Shown here: piece by piece, positions 18,490-26,428 of the stretch
Layout: each line of letters opens with the position of its first letter
Numbering within the stretch: the stretch's first letter is position 1
DNA from: Tissierella praeacuta DSM 18095
GTDB taxonomy: Bacteria; Bacillota; Clostridia; Tissierellales; Tissierellaceae
NCBI RefSeq assembly: GCF_900128955.1
Contig: NZ_FQTY01000005.1
Span: 149,856 to 187,110, forward strand
Length of the DNA: 37,255 nt
Reading direction: 5' to 3'
Position numbers and translations under genes: made by a program
The notes under the pieces: generated by a model
What the model was told of the DNA's origin: nothing
Databases searched by the model: none
The model's input: only the letters and a program-made list of their open reading frames with translations

Positions 18490-18531
18490 TAGTACAACTA
18501 CATTATATCAAATATACTTTTAATTGTACTA
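18490..18531 (-). promoter_or_regulatory. iorAB promoter with flanking inverted repeat
   Basis: On the minus strand an extended -10 box, TGATATAAT, ends at 18502. It sits inside an inverted repeat whose 8-bp arms are TAGTACAA (18490-18497) and TTGTACTA (18524-18531) with 26 bases between. The arms flank the core promoter as operator halves would. No strong -35 box is visible, which fits an extended -10 promoter. Confidence 0.5.
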
Positions 18532-18556
18532 AGTTTTTTAATTTCAGGTAAATATT

Positions 18557-19465
18557 TTAACAATTCAATCTTTTAATCCAATCTTTAAACATATTAATAT
18601 CTATATCAGTTACTATATCTATATTCTTTTCATCATCAGAAATATTCCTATATTCTAATAACAACATGCCTAGACTTTTATTATTATCTAATTCTATAGA
18701 TAAGCAAAATTTTGTCTTATTAACTAATTGTGGTAAGACCATAGCTGCAAGGGCTACTACATCATGAATTGCAATGACCTTATCACCACAAAAACATTCT
18801 CTATTATGTATTAAAAGGAGAATTTCCGCTATTAATTTACTATGAATATTATTAAAGCTCTTAAAATAATCTATATCTTCAATAGTTAAAAAAGCCTTTC
18901 TAGTTATATCTAGTCCTACCATAGTTATAGGTATTTTTGATTTAAAGACTATATCTGCTGCATGAGGGTCTACATACATATTAAACTCAGATGATGGTGT
19001 AATATTTCCTCTTCCCATTGTTCCACCCATAAAAGTTATAGATTTAATTAGTGGTACTATATTAGGATATTTTATTATTGTTTTTGCAATATTAGTCATA
19101 GGTGCTAAAGCAAGAATTTCTAGATTGCCATCATATTTTTTAGCTTCTTTATATATAAAGTCAGATACATCTATTTTACAAAATTCTCTATTAGATTGTT
19201 GTAGTACCAGTTCCCCTATACCAGTTTTTTTATTAGATAAGCTTCTCTCTTTAATTAAAGGATGTTCTGAACCAATTACAACTGGTAATTCCCAATCTAT
19301 TGTATATAGTAAATTCAATGCATTTTTGCTAGTATTTTTTAAACTAGCATTTCCAGCTACAGTTGTTACTCCTACTACTTCTATATCTTGTATTTTATTA
19401 GCCAATATCAATGCCATTGCATCATCTAATCCTGGATCACAATCTATAATAATTGGTCTTACCAT
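18557..19465 (-). CDS. Nucleoside hydrolase (inosine/uridine-preferring family)
   Basis: A 302-residue cytoplasmic enzyme that splits ribonucleosides into base and ribose. The Ca2+-binding motif DCDPGLDDAMAL (residues 8-19) is complete. LALAPMTNIA, MGGTMGRGNITPSSEFN and the C-terminal HDVVALAA provide the ribose- and metal-binding residues, including the active-site His and Asp. I choose ATG 19465, because AGGGGGA lies six bases upstream; an ATG 18 bases earlier (19483) lacks a site and would place it inside the coding region. Which bases it prefers cannot be told. The DUF1622 gene directly upstream may share its transcript. Confidence 0.93.
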   Translation of the reverse strand: MVRPIIIDCDPGLDDAMALILANKIQDIEVVGVTTVAGNASLKNTSKNALNLLYTIDWELPVVIGSEHPLIKERSLSNKKTGIGELVLQQSNREFCKIDVSDFIYKEAKKYDGNLEILALAPMTNIAKTIIKYPNIVPLIKSITFMGGTMGRGNITPSSEFNMYVDPHAADIVFKSKIPITMVGLDITRKAFLTIEDIDYFKSFNNIHSKLIAEILLLIHNRECFCGDKVIAIHDVVALAAMVLPQLVNKTKFCLSIELDNNKSLGMLLLEYRNISDDEKNIDIVTDIDINMFKDWIKRLNC

Positions 19466-19486
19466 AAATATCCCCCTAGCCATTAA

Positions 19487-19831
19487 TTATTTCTCTAAAT
19501 AATCCATAGTTTTTGCTCCACTTTTTAGTTCCCAATGTAATACAAATGTTAATACTACCCTAAGTATTGCTACTGCTGCAAGTATAATAAATTCATCTAT
19601 TGTTCTTATTACTACTGTTTTTATAATCTCTGCTGCTAATTTAAATTCTAAGCTCAAGGACATTGCTTTGGCAAAATCAATAGCTACATCGTCATCTTTA
19701 AAATCAAATCCATTTTTTACAAACTGAAATATTCCCCTTAAAGCTGCTATTGTAATTATAAACACCCCAATAGATTCTAGTGAACCTGTTATATATGGGA
19801 TTATCATTTCTAAAAAATGTTCAATTATCAA
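19487..19831 (-). CDS. DUF1622 family membrane protein
   Basis: A 114-residue integral membrane protein with three hydrophobic helices (about 8-32, 58-73 as an amphipathic part, 80-100). The pattern LESIGVFIITIAALRG near the start, FKLAAEIIKTVV in the middle and RVVLTFVLHWELK at the end matches what I know of DUF1622. Function unknown. The start is TTG 19831, supported by AAGAGGAG about eight bases upstream. It lies 21 bases before the nucleoside hydrolase start, so the two are probably co-transcribed. Confidence 0.82.
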   Translation of the reverse strand: MIIEHFLEMIIPYITGSLESIGVFIITIAALRGIFQFVKNGFDFKDDDVAIDFAKAMSLSLEFKLAAEIIKTVVIRTIDEFIILAAVAILRVVLTFVLHWELKSGAKTMDYLEK

Positions 19832-19934
19832 TTAACTCTCTCCTCTTTTGTAAAATATGCTAGGGGGAAGGTTCCAAGATTTTTTACCTTTCTCCATATT
19901 ATATTTTAACATAAAGGTATTAATTATGTTAGTA

Positions 19935-19940
19935 TATAAT
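19935..19940 (+). promoter_or_regulatory. -10 box for the second nucleoside hydrolase gene
   Basis: TATAAT at 19935-19940 on the plus strand in the divergent intergenic region; no well-spaced -35 box. It overlaps the TTG at 19940, so that TTG cannot be the start codon of a message from this promoter. It supports the start at 19979. Confidence 0.5.
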
Positions 19941-19978
19941 TGGGAAGAAAGCAAAATGGTATAATGGGAGATGATATT

Positions 19979-20857
19979 TTGATTAAGGTAATATTCGATT
20001 GTGATAATACTATGGGATTGCCAAATAAAGATGTTGATGATGGTTTAACTTTAATGTATCTATTAGGTAGTAGAGCCATAGAGCTAGTTGGTGTAACTAA
20101 TACCTTTGGCAATAGTAATATAGAAGATGTATTTGCGGCTACAACTAAATTATTTAGGGATTTAAACATTACAAATATTCCATTAAATAAAGGCTCAGCA
20201 CAGAACTGTAATAGAAGAAGTGAAGCCTCTAAATTTCTCGTAGATATGGTCAATAAATATCCTAATAAAATCACTATATTAGCAACAGGTTCCTTATCCA
20301 ATCTATATGGTGCATATCTTCTTGATAGTGATTTCTATAAAAAGGTTAAAGAAATCGTATTGATGGGAGGGCTTACTCAGCCACTTATAATCAATGGTAA
20401 AAAATTAAATGAATTAAATTTCTCTGTTGATAATGAAGCGAGTTATAATGTTCTATACTCTGGAGCAAAAGTAACAACTATGACAGGTCATATATGTTTA
20501 CAAGCAGAATTTAAAAAAGAAGAATATAAAAGATTGATGAATAATAAAGATATACCGTCTTATATATATATTAAAGAGAATTCCTATGCTTGGTTTGAGT
20601 ATTTTAGGGAATTATTTAATACGGAAGGGTTTTTCAATTGGGATATAGTTTCAGCTATATATATAACAAATCCTGAACTATTCAACGATAATTTTAAATC
20701 CATAGTTTCAACTGTAGAGGATTTAAAAACTGGTTTCTTGAGAATAGATGAAGGAAATAAAAAAGGAAGTAAAATAAATATCCCTACAGTGATAAAGGAT
20801 ATAGAATTATTTAATGAATTGATTTTTGAGGCTTGGAAAAATATAATTATAGGGTGA
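19979..20857 (+). CDS. Divergent nucleoside hydrolase-family protein
   Basis: A 292-residue member of the nucleoside hydrolase fold. The N-terminal metal motif is altered: DCDNTMGLPNKDVDDGL (residues 7-23) has an insert between the DCD and DVDD halves. LATGSLSNLY, VLMGGLTQPL and LNFSVDNEASYNVLYSGA correspond to the conserved NAxxxN/MGG/FN..xD regions. At the C-terminal active-site position NWDIVSAIY keeps the Asp but has Trp where typical enzymes have His. Start TTG 19979 has GGGAG eight bases upstream and lies below the predicted promoter; ATG 19964 is the alternative. It is transcribed away from the classical nucleoside hydrolase. Substrate may differ from ordinary nucleosides. Confidence 0.82.
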   Translation: MIKVIFDCDNTMGLPNKDVDDGLTLMYLLGSRAIELVGVTNTFGNSNIEDVFAATTKLFRDLNITNIPLNKGSAQNCNRRSEASKFLVDMVNKYPNKITILATGSLSNLYGAYLLDSDFYKKVKEIVLMGGLTQPLIINGKKLNELNFSVDNEASYNVLYSGAKVTTMTGHICLQAEFKKEEYKRLMNNKDIPSYIYIKENSYAWFEYFRELFNTEGFFNWDIVSAIYITNPELFNDNFKSIVSTVEDLKTGFLRIDEGNKKGSKINIPTVIKDIELFNELIFEAWKNIIIG

Positions 20858-20865
20858 TTTAATTT

Positions 20866-21045
20866 ATGAATTTTAAAAAATTTATAGCATATTTTTTACT
20901 TGGAGCTTTTAGTTTTTATACTCTCTATTTTTTTATTATTTTACCTAAATATGAAATCAAACAAAGTCAGTTTTTTATAAGAAGTATAATTTTAATTATT
21001 TTGGTATTAATAATCGATAAATTTATTATAAAAAAAATAAAATAA
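20866..21045 (+). CDS. 59-residue membrane protein
   Basis: A short gene with start ATG 20866, AGGGTGAT seven bases upstream, and eight bases after the preceding stop codon. The product has two hydrophobic helices (about 6-27 and 38-53) joined by LPKYEIKQSQ and ends in a lysine-rich tail (DKFIIKKIK), so the C-terminus is likely cytoplasmic. Its stop codon lies in a terminator stem. No family recognised; good ribosome site, operon position and terminator make it probable. Confidence 0.7.
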   Translation: MNFKKFIAYFLLGAFSFYTLYFFIILPKYEIKQSQFFIRSIILIILVLIIDKFIIKKIK

Positions 21046-21072
21046 CAAAGGGGACTATCCCCTTTGTTATTT
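21040..21072. terminator. Bidirectional terminator
   Basis: A perfect 14-bp stem (AAATAACAAAGGGG with CCCCTTTGTTATTT) with a five-base loop. It lies between the convergent 59-residue membrane protein and TudS-related genes and overlaps the stop of the former. T-rich sequence ends both arms. Confidence 0.88.
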
Positions 21073-21074
21073 AC

Positions 21075-21623
21075 TTATATAAACTCTATTATTTTATCTA
21101 AAGAACTATATACATCATTTTCATTAATTGCTATAAAAGGTATTTCTATTCCAACTTCCTCCAGATAATCTTTTAATTCCTCAATGAATACACCTGACTC
21201 TTTAATCTCTTTTAAAGTCTCAAGAATATTTTCCAATTCACTATTGTTTGACATTTCTCCTCTGAAGTCTCCAGAGCAAGTATAGTTAACTCCACAACTT
21301 GGGCTACCATCTATTCCCACAACTCCTAAAATTTCATATCCTGCATCCATATAACTTTTAGTCTGTTGAACTATTGGTCTAAGCATTTCTCTACATTGTT
21401 GTCTATAAAATAAAGTATCAAATTGTTCCTTTACATGACCCCATCTTTTTATTCCATATATAATCATTTCCGGACATGGAAGTTGAATAATACCAATATC
21501 TTTCTCCCCAATAATATCTATAAACTCCTTAAAAATTCCTCCATATTGGCTAAGCCCTTCAACTTTGGAATTAGCATTAATTATACAGTGACAAATTAAT
21601 ATTATCTTTTTATTTCTTTTCAA
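21075..21623 (-). CDS. TudS-related putative desulfidase (CD3072 type)
   Basis: A 182-residue protein of the DUF523/TudS superfamily. The cysteines are at CHC (11-13), PCPE (Cys50), SPSCGV (Cys110) and Cys116; TudS enzymes use three Cys to hold a [4Fe-4S] cluster that binds the sulfur taken from thiouracil. N-terminal ILICHCIINANSKVEG and DGSPSCGVNYTC are typical of the CD3072-like branch. I choose TTG 21623 as start because AGGGAGGAT lies eight bases upstream; the longer frame from TTG 21662 overlaps the preceding ABC gene. It follows an ABC transporter ATPase by 28 bases, suggesting that its substrate is what that transporter imports. Substrate not determined. Confidence 0.8.
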   Translation of the reverse strand: MKRNKKIILICHCIINANSKVEGLSQYGGIFKEFIDIIGEKDIGIIQLPCPEMIIYGIKRWGHVKEQFDTLFYRQQCREMLRPIVQQTKSYMDAGYEILGVVGIDGSPSCGVNYTCSGDFRGEMSNNSELENILETLKEIKESGVFIEELKDYLEEVGIEIPFIAINENDVYSSLDKIIEFI

Positions 21624-21651
21624 TTTACTATCCTCCCTAGCCATTAAGTAG

Positions 21652-22665
21652 TTATAGACCAATACAATGCTTTTTCTTTAATTTTAAATATACCTCTTGT
21701 CCCAAAGCATAAAGTTCTAAATCATTAAATAGCACATCAACTTTCAAAAAAATAGAATTAATATCAACTGTATATCTTATAATATTACCTTGAGGAAGTA
21801 TATCAGTAATTTTACCGAAAATAAAATATGAATCTTTACAATTTTCCATTTCAATAGGAGATATTTCAATAGTCTCTGGTCTAATTACAATTCTTGAATA
21901 AGCTGGGTATTCTTGATTTATTAGCTTTGAAAATTGATTCCTTTCCAATATATTGTAATTGCCAACAAAGCTTGCCGTAAAAATACTCTTGGGATTACTA
22001 TATATTTCAAAGGGACTTCCTGATTGTTCTATAACTCCATCCCTCATTATATGAATTGTATCTGACATAGTCATTGCTTCATCTTGATCATGGGTGACAA
22101 ATATAGATGTCATATTAAGCTCCTTGTGTATTTCCTTTATTCTAGATTGTAAAGATTTACGAAGCTTTGCATCTACTGCACTCAAAGGTTCATCTAATAA
22201 TAGCACCTTAGGTTTAGTAACAATACATCTTGCCAATGCTACTCTTTGCTGCTCTCCACCTGAAAGCTGATATGGATACCTCTCTTCATAGCCTTGAAGA
22301 TCAACCATTTTCAACGCATTTTTCACTAAATCATCAATAGTATCCTTTTTAACCTTCTTCATCCTAAGACCAAATGAAATATTATTATATACATCCATAT
22401 TGGGGAAAAGACTATATTGTTGAAATATCATTCCAATATTTCTCTCCTTAGGATTTCTAAAGGTAATATCTTCTCCATCTAGAAATATTTTTCCACTTGT
22501 TACACCTTCTAATCCTGCAAGGCAACGAAGAAGCGTACTTTTCCCACAACCAGAGGAACCTAGTAATGTAACAAATTCTCCCTTCTGAATTGAAAGATTG
22601 GTATTTTTAAGAACATGATTTTCACCATAGTATTTTTCTATATTTTCAAAAACAATATATGCCAT
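21652..22665 (-). CDS. ABC transporter ATP-binding protein
   Basis: A 337-residue ATPase. The nucleotide domain has Walker A GSSGCGKST (about 36-44), Q-loop MIFQQYSLFP, signature LSGGEQQRVALARC, Walker B KVLLLDEPLSAVDAK and switch His VTHDQDEAM. From about 235 a C-terminal regulatory region (TOBE-like, SRIVIRPETIEI) follows. It powers import together with the permease and binding protein encoded upstream on the same strand. ATG has AAGGAGAT six bases before it. A 110-base gap separates it from the binding-protein gene, so a processing or extra regulatory site is possible. Confidence 0.92.
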   Translation of the reverse strand: MAYIVFENIEKYYGENHVLKNTNLSIQKGEFVTLLGSSGCGKSTLLRCLAGLEGVTSGKIFLDGEDITFRNPKERNIGMIFQQYSLFPNMDVYNNISFGLRMKKVKKDTIDDLVKNALKMVDLQGYEERYPYQLSGGEQQRVALARCIVTKPKVLLLDEPLSAVDAKLRKSLQSRIKEIHKELNMTSIFVTHDQDEAMTMSDTIHIMRDGVIEQSGSPFEIYSNPKSIFTASFVGNYNILERNQFSKLINQEYPAYSRIVIRPETIEISPIEMENCKDSYFIFGKITDILPQGNIIRYTVDINSIFLKVDVLFNDLELYALGQEVYLKLKKKHCIGL

Positions 22666-22775
22666 ATTTATCTCCTTAATTTACTTAAATCATCTATCAA
22701 CAATAAACTAAAGTTAATCTAAGTTTTAATATACTTTTCTTAGAAATTGACCGTTATAATATATTTTTAAGAATC

Positions 22776-23777
22776 CTATTTCTCTAATGATTTTCTTGCA
22801 TTATTTACATAAGACATATCAATAATATTTTCATATCCAATAGGATTTTTAATAATTCCTTGATCTAAGCAAAAACTTTCAATTGCATTATATCCTTCTT
22901 CAGAGAAGAAACCATCATTAGAAAGTGATCCTCTCAATATGCCAACAATTTCAACTAAATCCCTGTCCTCAAACATAGGAGAAACTAATTTTGCAAGTTC
23001 CTCATCAGTATGTTCTGCTTGCCAAGCCATAGCTTTTATAACAGCATTTACAAATTTCTGAATTGTTTCAGGATTTTTTTCTGCAAATTCCTTAGTAACT
23101 GTAACCATTTGTGATTCATAGTATTTAGAACCATAAAGTGCCTCATGTTGTGCAGGATCAGATGTATTAATCAAAATATTAGCGTCTATATTTTTTAGCT
23201 CATTAATATGAATTCCATCAAAAAACGATGCTGCTATACTTCCTTGCTCAAGTGCAGCTAAAGCAGCTCCATATTCCATATTAATCCATTCAACATCATT
23301 TTCAGAAAGTCCAGCTTCTTCTAGTGCAGAAAGAACAAATGAGTAGGGAGCAGATCCCGGCATACCAGCAAAAATTGCCTTCCCTTTTAACTGTTCCACA
23401 CTTGTGATTTCAGAACTTCCAGCAAAAATATACTGCTTATTCTTAACTGTTGAAATAATAATTTTAGATTCTAATCCTTCTTCAAAGGCACGAAGTACTG
23501 GTTCAGTAGACAGCATACAGAATTGTGAATCTCCTGCATGCATACCTTGAAAAGCTATTGGACCATCTTTAAAAACAACCCATTCAGTATCTAATCCCTC
23601 TTCCTTAAAATACCCTAACATTTCAGCTGCGTATACAGGAATCCAAGATTCACCTCTCATTTCAGATATTACAACTTTAGTAAGATCAGAATCCTTAGAA
23701 GTATTCTTTGATGTACATCCAGTAAACATTCCAGCAACTAAACAAACCATAAGCACAATAAGTATTGATTTTTTCAT
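22776..23777 (-). CDS. NMT1/SsuA-type substrate-binding lipoprotein
   Basis: A 333-residue lipoprotein. The signal peptide ends in the lipobox AGMFTGC (Cys21). The mature part is a two-lobed binding protein with the family pattern YAAEMLGYFKEEGLD (near 50-65), GDSQFCMLSTEPVL and LKGKAIFAGMPGSAPY. This is the NitT/TauT and ThiY/NMT1 group, whose members bind nitrate, sulfonates, hydroxymethylpyrimidine precursors or riboflavin. No TPP or FMN riboswitch is visible upstream, so the ligand stays open. AAGGAGG lies before ATG. It sits 26 bases after the permease gene. Confidence 0.9.
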   Translation of the reverse strand: MKKSILIVLMVCLVAGMFTGCTSKNTSKDSDLTKVVISEMRGESWIPVYAAEMLGYFKEEGLDTEWVVFKDGPIAFQGMHAGDSQFCMLSTEPVLRAFEEGLESKIIISTVKNKQYIFAGSSEITSVEQLKGKAIFAGMPGSAPYSFVLSALEEAGLSENDVEWINMEYGAALAALEQGSIAASFFDGIHINELKNIDANILINTSDPAQHEALYGSKYYESQMVTVTKEFAEKNPETIQKFVNAVIKAMAWQAEHTDEELAKLVSPMFEDRDLVEIVGILRGSLSNDGFFSEEGYNAIESFCLDQGIIKNPIGYENIIDMSYVNNARKSLEK

Positions 23778-23803
23778 TTTTTGCCTCCTTATTTAATTAG
23801 ATT

Positions 23804-24601
23804 TTATGTATTTCTTTCATGGTGTAGAGATAATCTTGTAACTGCTCTCCAACGCAGTAAATATGCCTCAACTTTATCAAGAATAAGATTGAGAATAATA
23901 CCCACTATTAACAAAATAAAAATACATGACATAACACGAGCAATTTTAAAATATGATGATGCATAGGCAATCATCCATCCAAATCCTGCTGAAGCCCCCA
24001 TAAACTCTCCAATGATTGCACCAATTAAAGAAGCCCCTACACCATTACGAATACCAGCTATTATCCAAGGCATACTAGATGGTAATACAACATGGTACAG
24101 TGTTTGTATTGTTCCAGCTCCTAGTAAATTTGCAGATTCAATAAGCTTAGGTTCTACATTTTGAATGCCTGCATAAGTAGAGAAAAAAACATTAAAAAAT
24201 ACCATCAATGATGCAAGAAATATCTTTGATGTTAAACCTAGTCCAAACCACAATATATATACTGGTGCTAATGTAAGTTGGGGTACACCATGAATGGCTG
24301 TAATTATGGGTAAAAAAATTTTACCTAATGACTGTACTTGTCCAAATAATAGTCCAACAGAAATTCCTACAATAGTACCATAAAATAATCCAGCAAGGGC
24401 TTCTCGCAAAGTTATAGATGTGTGTTTTACTAAATCTCCACTTAAAAAAAATTGCTTTAAATCTAAAATAATCTGGCTAGGATAGCTTGTAAAAATAGCA
24501 TTATAAAATTTAAGTCTAGCAGCTATCTCCCAGAAAGATAGAAATAAAACAATAATTAATATTCTTATAATAAGTACAAAATTATTTTTTTCTTTATTCA
24601 T
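23804..24601 (-). CDS. SsuC/TauC-type ABC transporter permease
   Basis: A 265-residue inner-membrane permease with six predicted helices. The EAA loop NLLGAGTIQTLYHVVLPS (about 160-177) is the coupling site for the ATPase, and VILWFGLG-like LAPVYILWFGLG is a NitT/TauT permease signature. I place the start at ATG 24601 with AAAGGA eight bases upstream; an ATG nine bases earlier lies in the ribosome site itself. First gene of the transporter operon. Confidence 0.9.
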   Translation of the reverse strand: MNKEKNNFVLIIRILIIVLFLSFWEIAARLKFYNAIFTSYPSQIILDLKQFFLSGDLVKHTSITLREALAGLFYGTIVGISVGLLFGQVQSLGKIFLPIITAIHGVPQLTLAPVYILWFGLGLTSKIFLASLMVFFNVFFSTYAGIQNVEPKLIESANLLGAGTIQTLYHVVLPSSMPWIIAGIRNGVGASLIGAIIGEFMGASAGFGWMIAYASSYFKIARVMSCIFILLIVGIILNLILDKVEAYLLRWRAVTRLSLHHERNT

Positions 24602-24695
24602 AATCACCATCCTTTCATTATTGATCTAAGATTGTCTAATATTGTCAATGATATACATATAATAATCTATGAATATAATATATTAAAGTATTATT

Positions 24696-24734
24696 AAAAA
24701 AAACAATAGTAACTTAATTACTATTGTTTTTTTT
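24696..24734 (-). terminator. Terminator of the ten-gene operon
   Basis: A 17-bp inverted repeat (core AACAATAGTAA / TTACTATTGTT, loop CTTAA) bounded by eight A and eight T. On the minus strand it directly follows, and overlaps, the stop codon of the kinase-fold gene. Confidence 0.92.
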
Positions 24735-25773
24735 AATAATATGAATTATTTAATCTTATGATATTATATGGCTTCAATAGTTCCTCCATAAAATCTATAT
24801 TCAAATACTCCTTTATCTTCTCAAAGGTATCCCTATTTTTTATTTCTTTCTTAGGGTCATGGTACTCCACATAAGCATAGGCACACCATCCTAGTGCCCT
24901 TAGATATAGATAAGGTGTATATAGCTGTACTCTATCTCTAATATCCTTATCCTCACCCTTTAATCCATTAATATAGTTTCTAAAAAATTCTTCTTTCTCA
25001 CCATTACTTAATATATAATTTGTTTTCCACAATGTAGTAGTAGGCGAAAGAAACTGAGTTAAATCTTGAGCAGGGTCACTAATAACTGGCTTCTCCCAAT
25101 CTATTAAATAAGAGTTTTCTTCTCCTATAATAAAATTATGAGAATTGACTTCCGTATTATTTATTACATACCAGGGATTATCTATAAAATATTTTTCTTT
25201 ATCTTTGTTAATCTTTGCCCAATCTAGAAACTGATAAAAGAAAGATTTAATTTTTTTATCTACTATGGTACTATCCCATATATTGGCAAGAAGCCGTTCT
25301 CCCTCATTTATCCGAGCACTGAATATATTTTTCTCTATTATAAAATGATTATCTGGCCTAATCTCTAAGGAATGAATCTTAGAGAATATCTTTGCCGCCT
25401 TATTTAAATCCTTTCCATAATCAAGAGGTACTCCTTCTAAGAACTCCATAATAAGTATTCCATAATCAAAAAACAGCTTTGAGCTATCTACAAAAAATAC
25501 CCTGGGAGTTACAGAGGAACTTTCCAGATATTTTAAAGAATTAAATTCATACCCTATTTGATTATCAATTTGTAACTGACTTCCAGTATTTACTCTAAAC
25601 ACATATTTATTGGGAAAAGACTCTATTGTAAAATTAATATTATATTCACCTTGAGCTAAGAATTTCACTTCAAAATCATCAGTTAAATTAAGTTCCTTTA
25701 GTATTGTTTTCCTGTTATTATTAATATATTGTTTTATCTGTTCTATCAATTCTTCCTTTAACAAACCTTTCAC
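24733..25773 (-). CDS. Aminoglycoside-phosphotransferase-fold protein, altered catalytic loop
   Basis: A 346-residue protein of the APH/choline-kinase fold. The N-lobe has QGEYNINF as glycine loop (about 42-49) and YVFRVN with the ATP-binding region. The metal-binding loop is intact as YLIDWEKPVISDPAQDL (Asp of DWE). The catalytic loop, usually HxDxxxxN, reads NNTEVNSHN, with Asn for His and Glu for Asp. So it may be a weak kinase, use Glu as base, or be a binding protein. It overlaps the preceding glycosyltransferase gene by 53 bases; start GTG 25773 is tentative and TTG 25749 is possible. In this operon a sugar or small-alcohol substrate is a reasonable guess. Confidence 0.82.
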   Translation of the reverse strand: MKGLLKEELIEQIKQYINNNRKTILKELNLTDDFEVKFLAQGEYNINFTIESFPNKYVFRVNTGSQLQIDNQIGYEFNSLKYLESSSVTPRVFFVDSSKLFFDYGILIMEFLEGVPLDYGKDLNKAAKIFSKIHSLEIRPDNHFIIEKNIFSARINEGERLLANIWDSTIVDKKIKSFFYQFLDWAKINKDKEKYFIDNPWYVINNTEVNSHNFIIGEENSYLIDWEKPVISDPAQDLTQFLSPTTTLWKTNYILSNGEKEEFFRNYINGLKGEDKDIRDRVQLYTPYLYLRALGWCAYAYVEYHDPKKEIKNRDTFEKIKEYLNIDFMEELLKPYNIIRLNNSYY

Positions 25774-26428
25774 CCCAATCCCTAATAAATTCTACTGTAT
25801 TTAAAGCTACTTCTTGATTTTTATTAATCTTCAAAAATGTAAATAAATCTTCTTTTGTATCTATATCCATATATTTAGCAGCAAGTCCTATAGATAAGCT
25901 TTCATTATTAGCCATATCTATGGTAGATTCTAGGACTGACTTTCCTCCCCATCTTTTTCCTATATTGAATAAAACCTCATTTGGTTTTTTCATTCCAATT
26001 AAATAATATCCTCCATCATAGGATGGTCCTAAGACTATATCATTTTTACCAAGTATATGAAAGGCATGAAGTATATCTCTATACCTAATATGGGGTATAT
26101 CTGAACCTATTAATATTACTTTCTCATATCCTAATAATAATATATCATTTATTGCATTAGACATCTTATTCCCTAAATCTTCCCCTCTTTGGGAGAAAGT
26201 CTTAATATACTTGGGTATTATACCTTCTATAATATCTAATGAATTTTCAGGAGTATAGGTAAGGTAAATATCTACTTCATTTTTTAGTTCTTTAAATGTA
26301 TTAAATAAATCTTTTAAAAAAGCCATATGTAACCAAGCACATTCTTCTCCAGACATAATATCCATTAATCTTGTTTTAGTTTGTCCTGCTATGGGAATTC
26401 TTGTCATAAGTATTAGTGCATTATTCAT
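25721..26428 (-). CDS. TIGR04282-type glycosyltransferase (DUF2064)
   Basis: A 235-residue GT-A-like transferase of the group named arsenosugar biosynthesis glycosyltransferase (earlier: rSAM/selenodomain-associated transferase 1). MTRIPIAGQTKTRLMDIMSG (8-27) is the nucleotide-binding start. VILIGSDIPHI (about 107-117) contains the metal-binding Asp, and VLGPSYDGGYYLIGM (130-145) is the family signature. The last ~20 residues overlap the kinase-fold gene. ATG is in a TAATG overlap with the preceding transferase and has GGGTGAG upstream. The known group works with ArsS and ArsM, neither of which is in this window, so the acceptor here may be something else. Confidence 0.88.
   Translation of the reverse strand: MNNALILMTRIPIAGQTKTRLMDIMSGEECAWLHMAFLKDLFNTFKELKNEVDIYLTYTPENSLDIIEGIIPKYIKTFSQRGEDLGNKMSNAINDILLLGYEKVILIGSDIPHIRYRDILHAFHILGKNDIVLGPSYDGGYYLIGMKKPNEVLFNIGKRWGGKSVLESTIDMANNESLSIGLAAKYMDIDTKEDLFTFLKINKNQEVALNTVEFIRDWGERFVKGRIDRTDKTIY

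Noticed and set aside
19940-19978. Longer start for the second nucleoside hydrolase (TTG 19940)
   Set aside because: This codon overlaps the likely -10 box and lacks a ribosome site; TTG 19979 has GGGAG at the right distance.
19924-20301. 125-codon minus-strand frame over the second nucleoside hydrolase gene
   Set aside because: Antisense to a gene with family motifs and a good start region; no start signals of its own.
24611-24695. Possible TPP or FMN riboswitch before the NMT1-type transporter
   Set aside because: The leader is short, and no conserved core (such as CUGAGA/ACCUGA for TPP) or stacked stems are visible.
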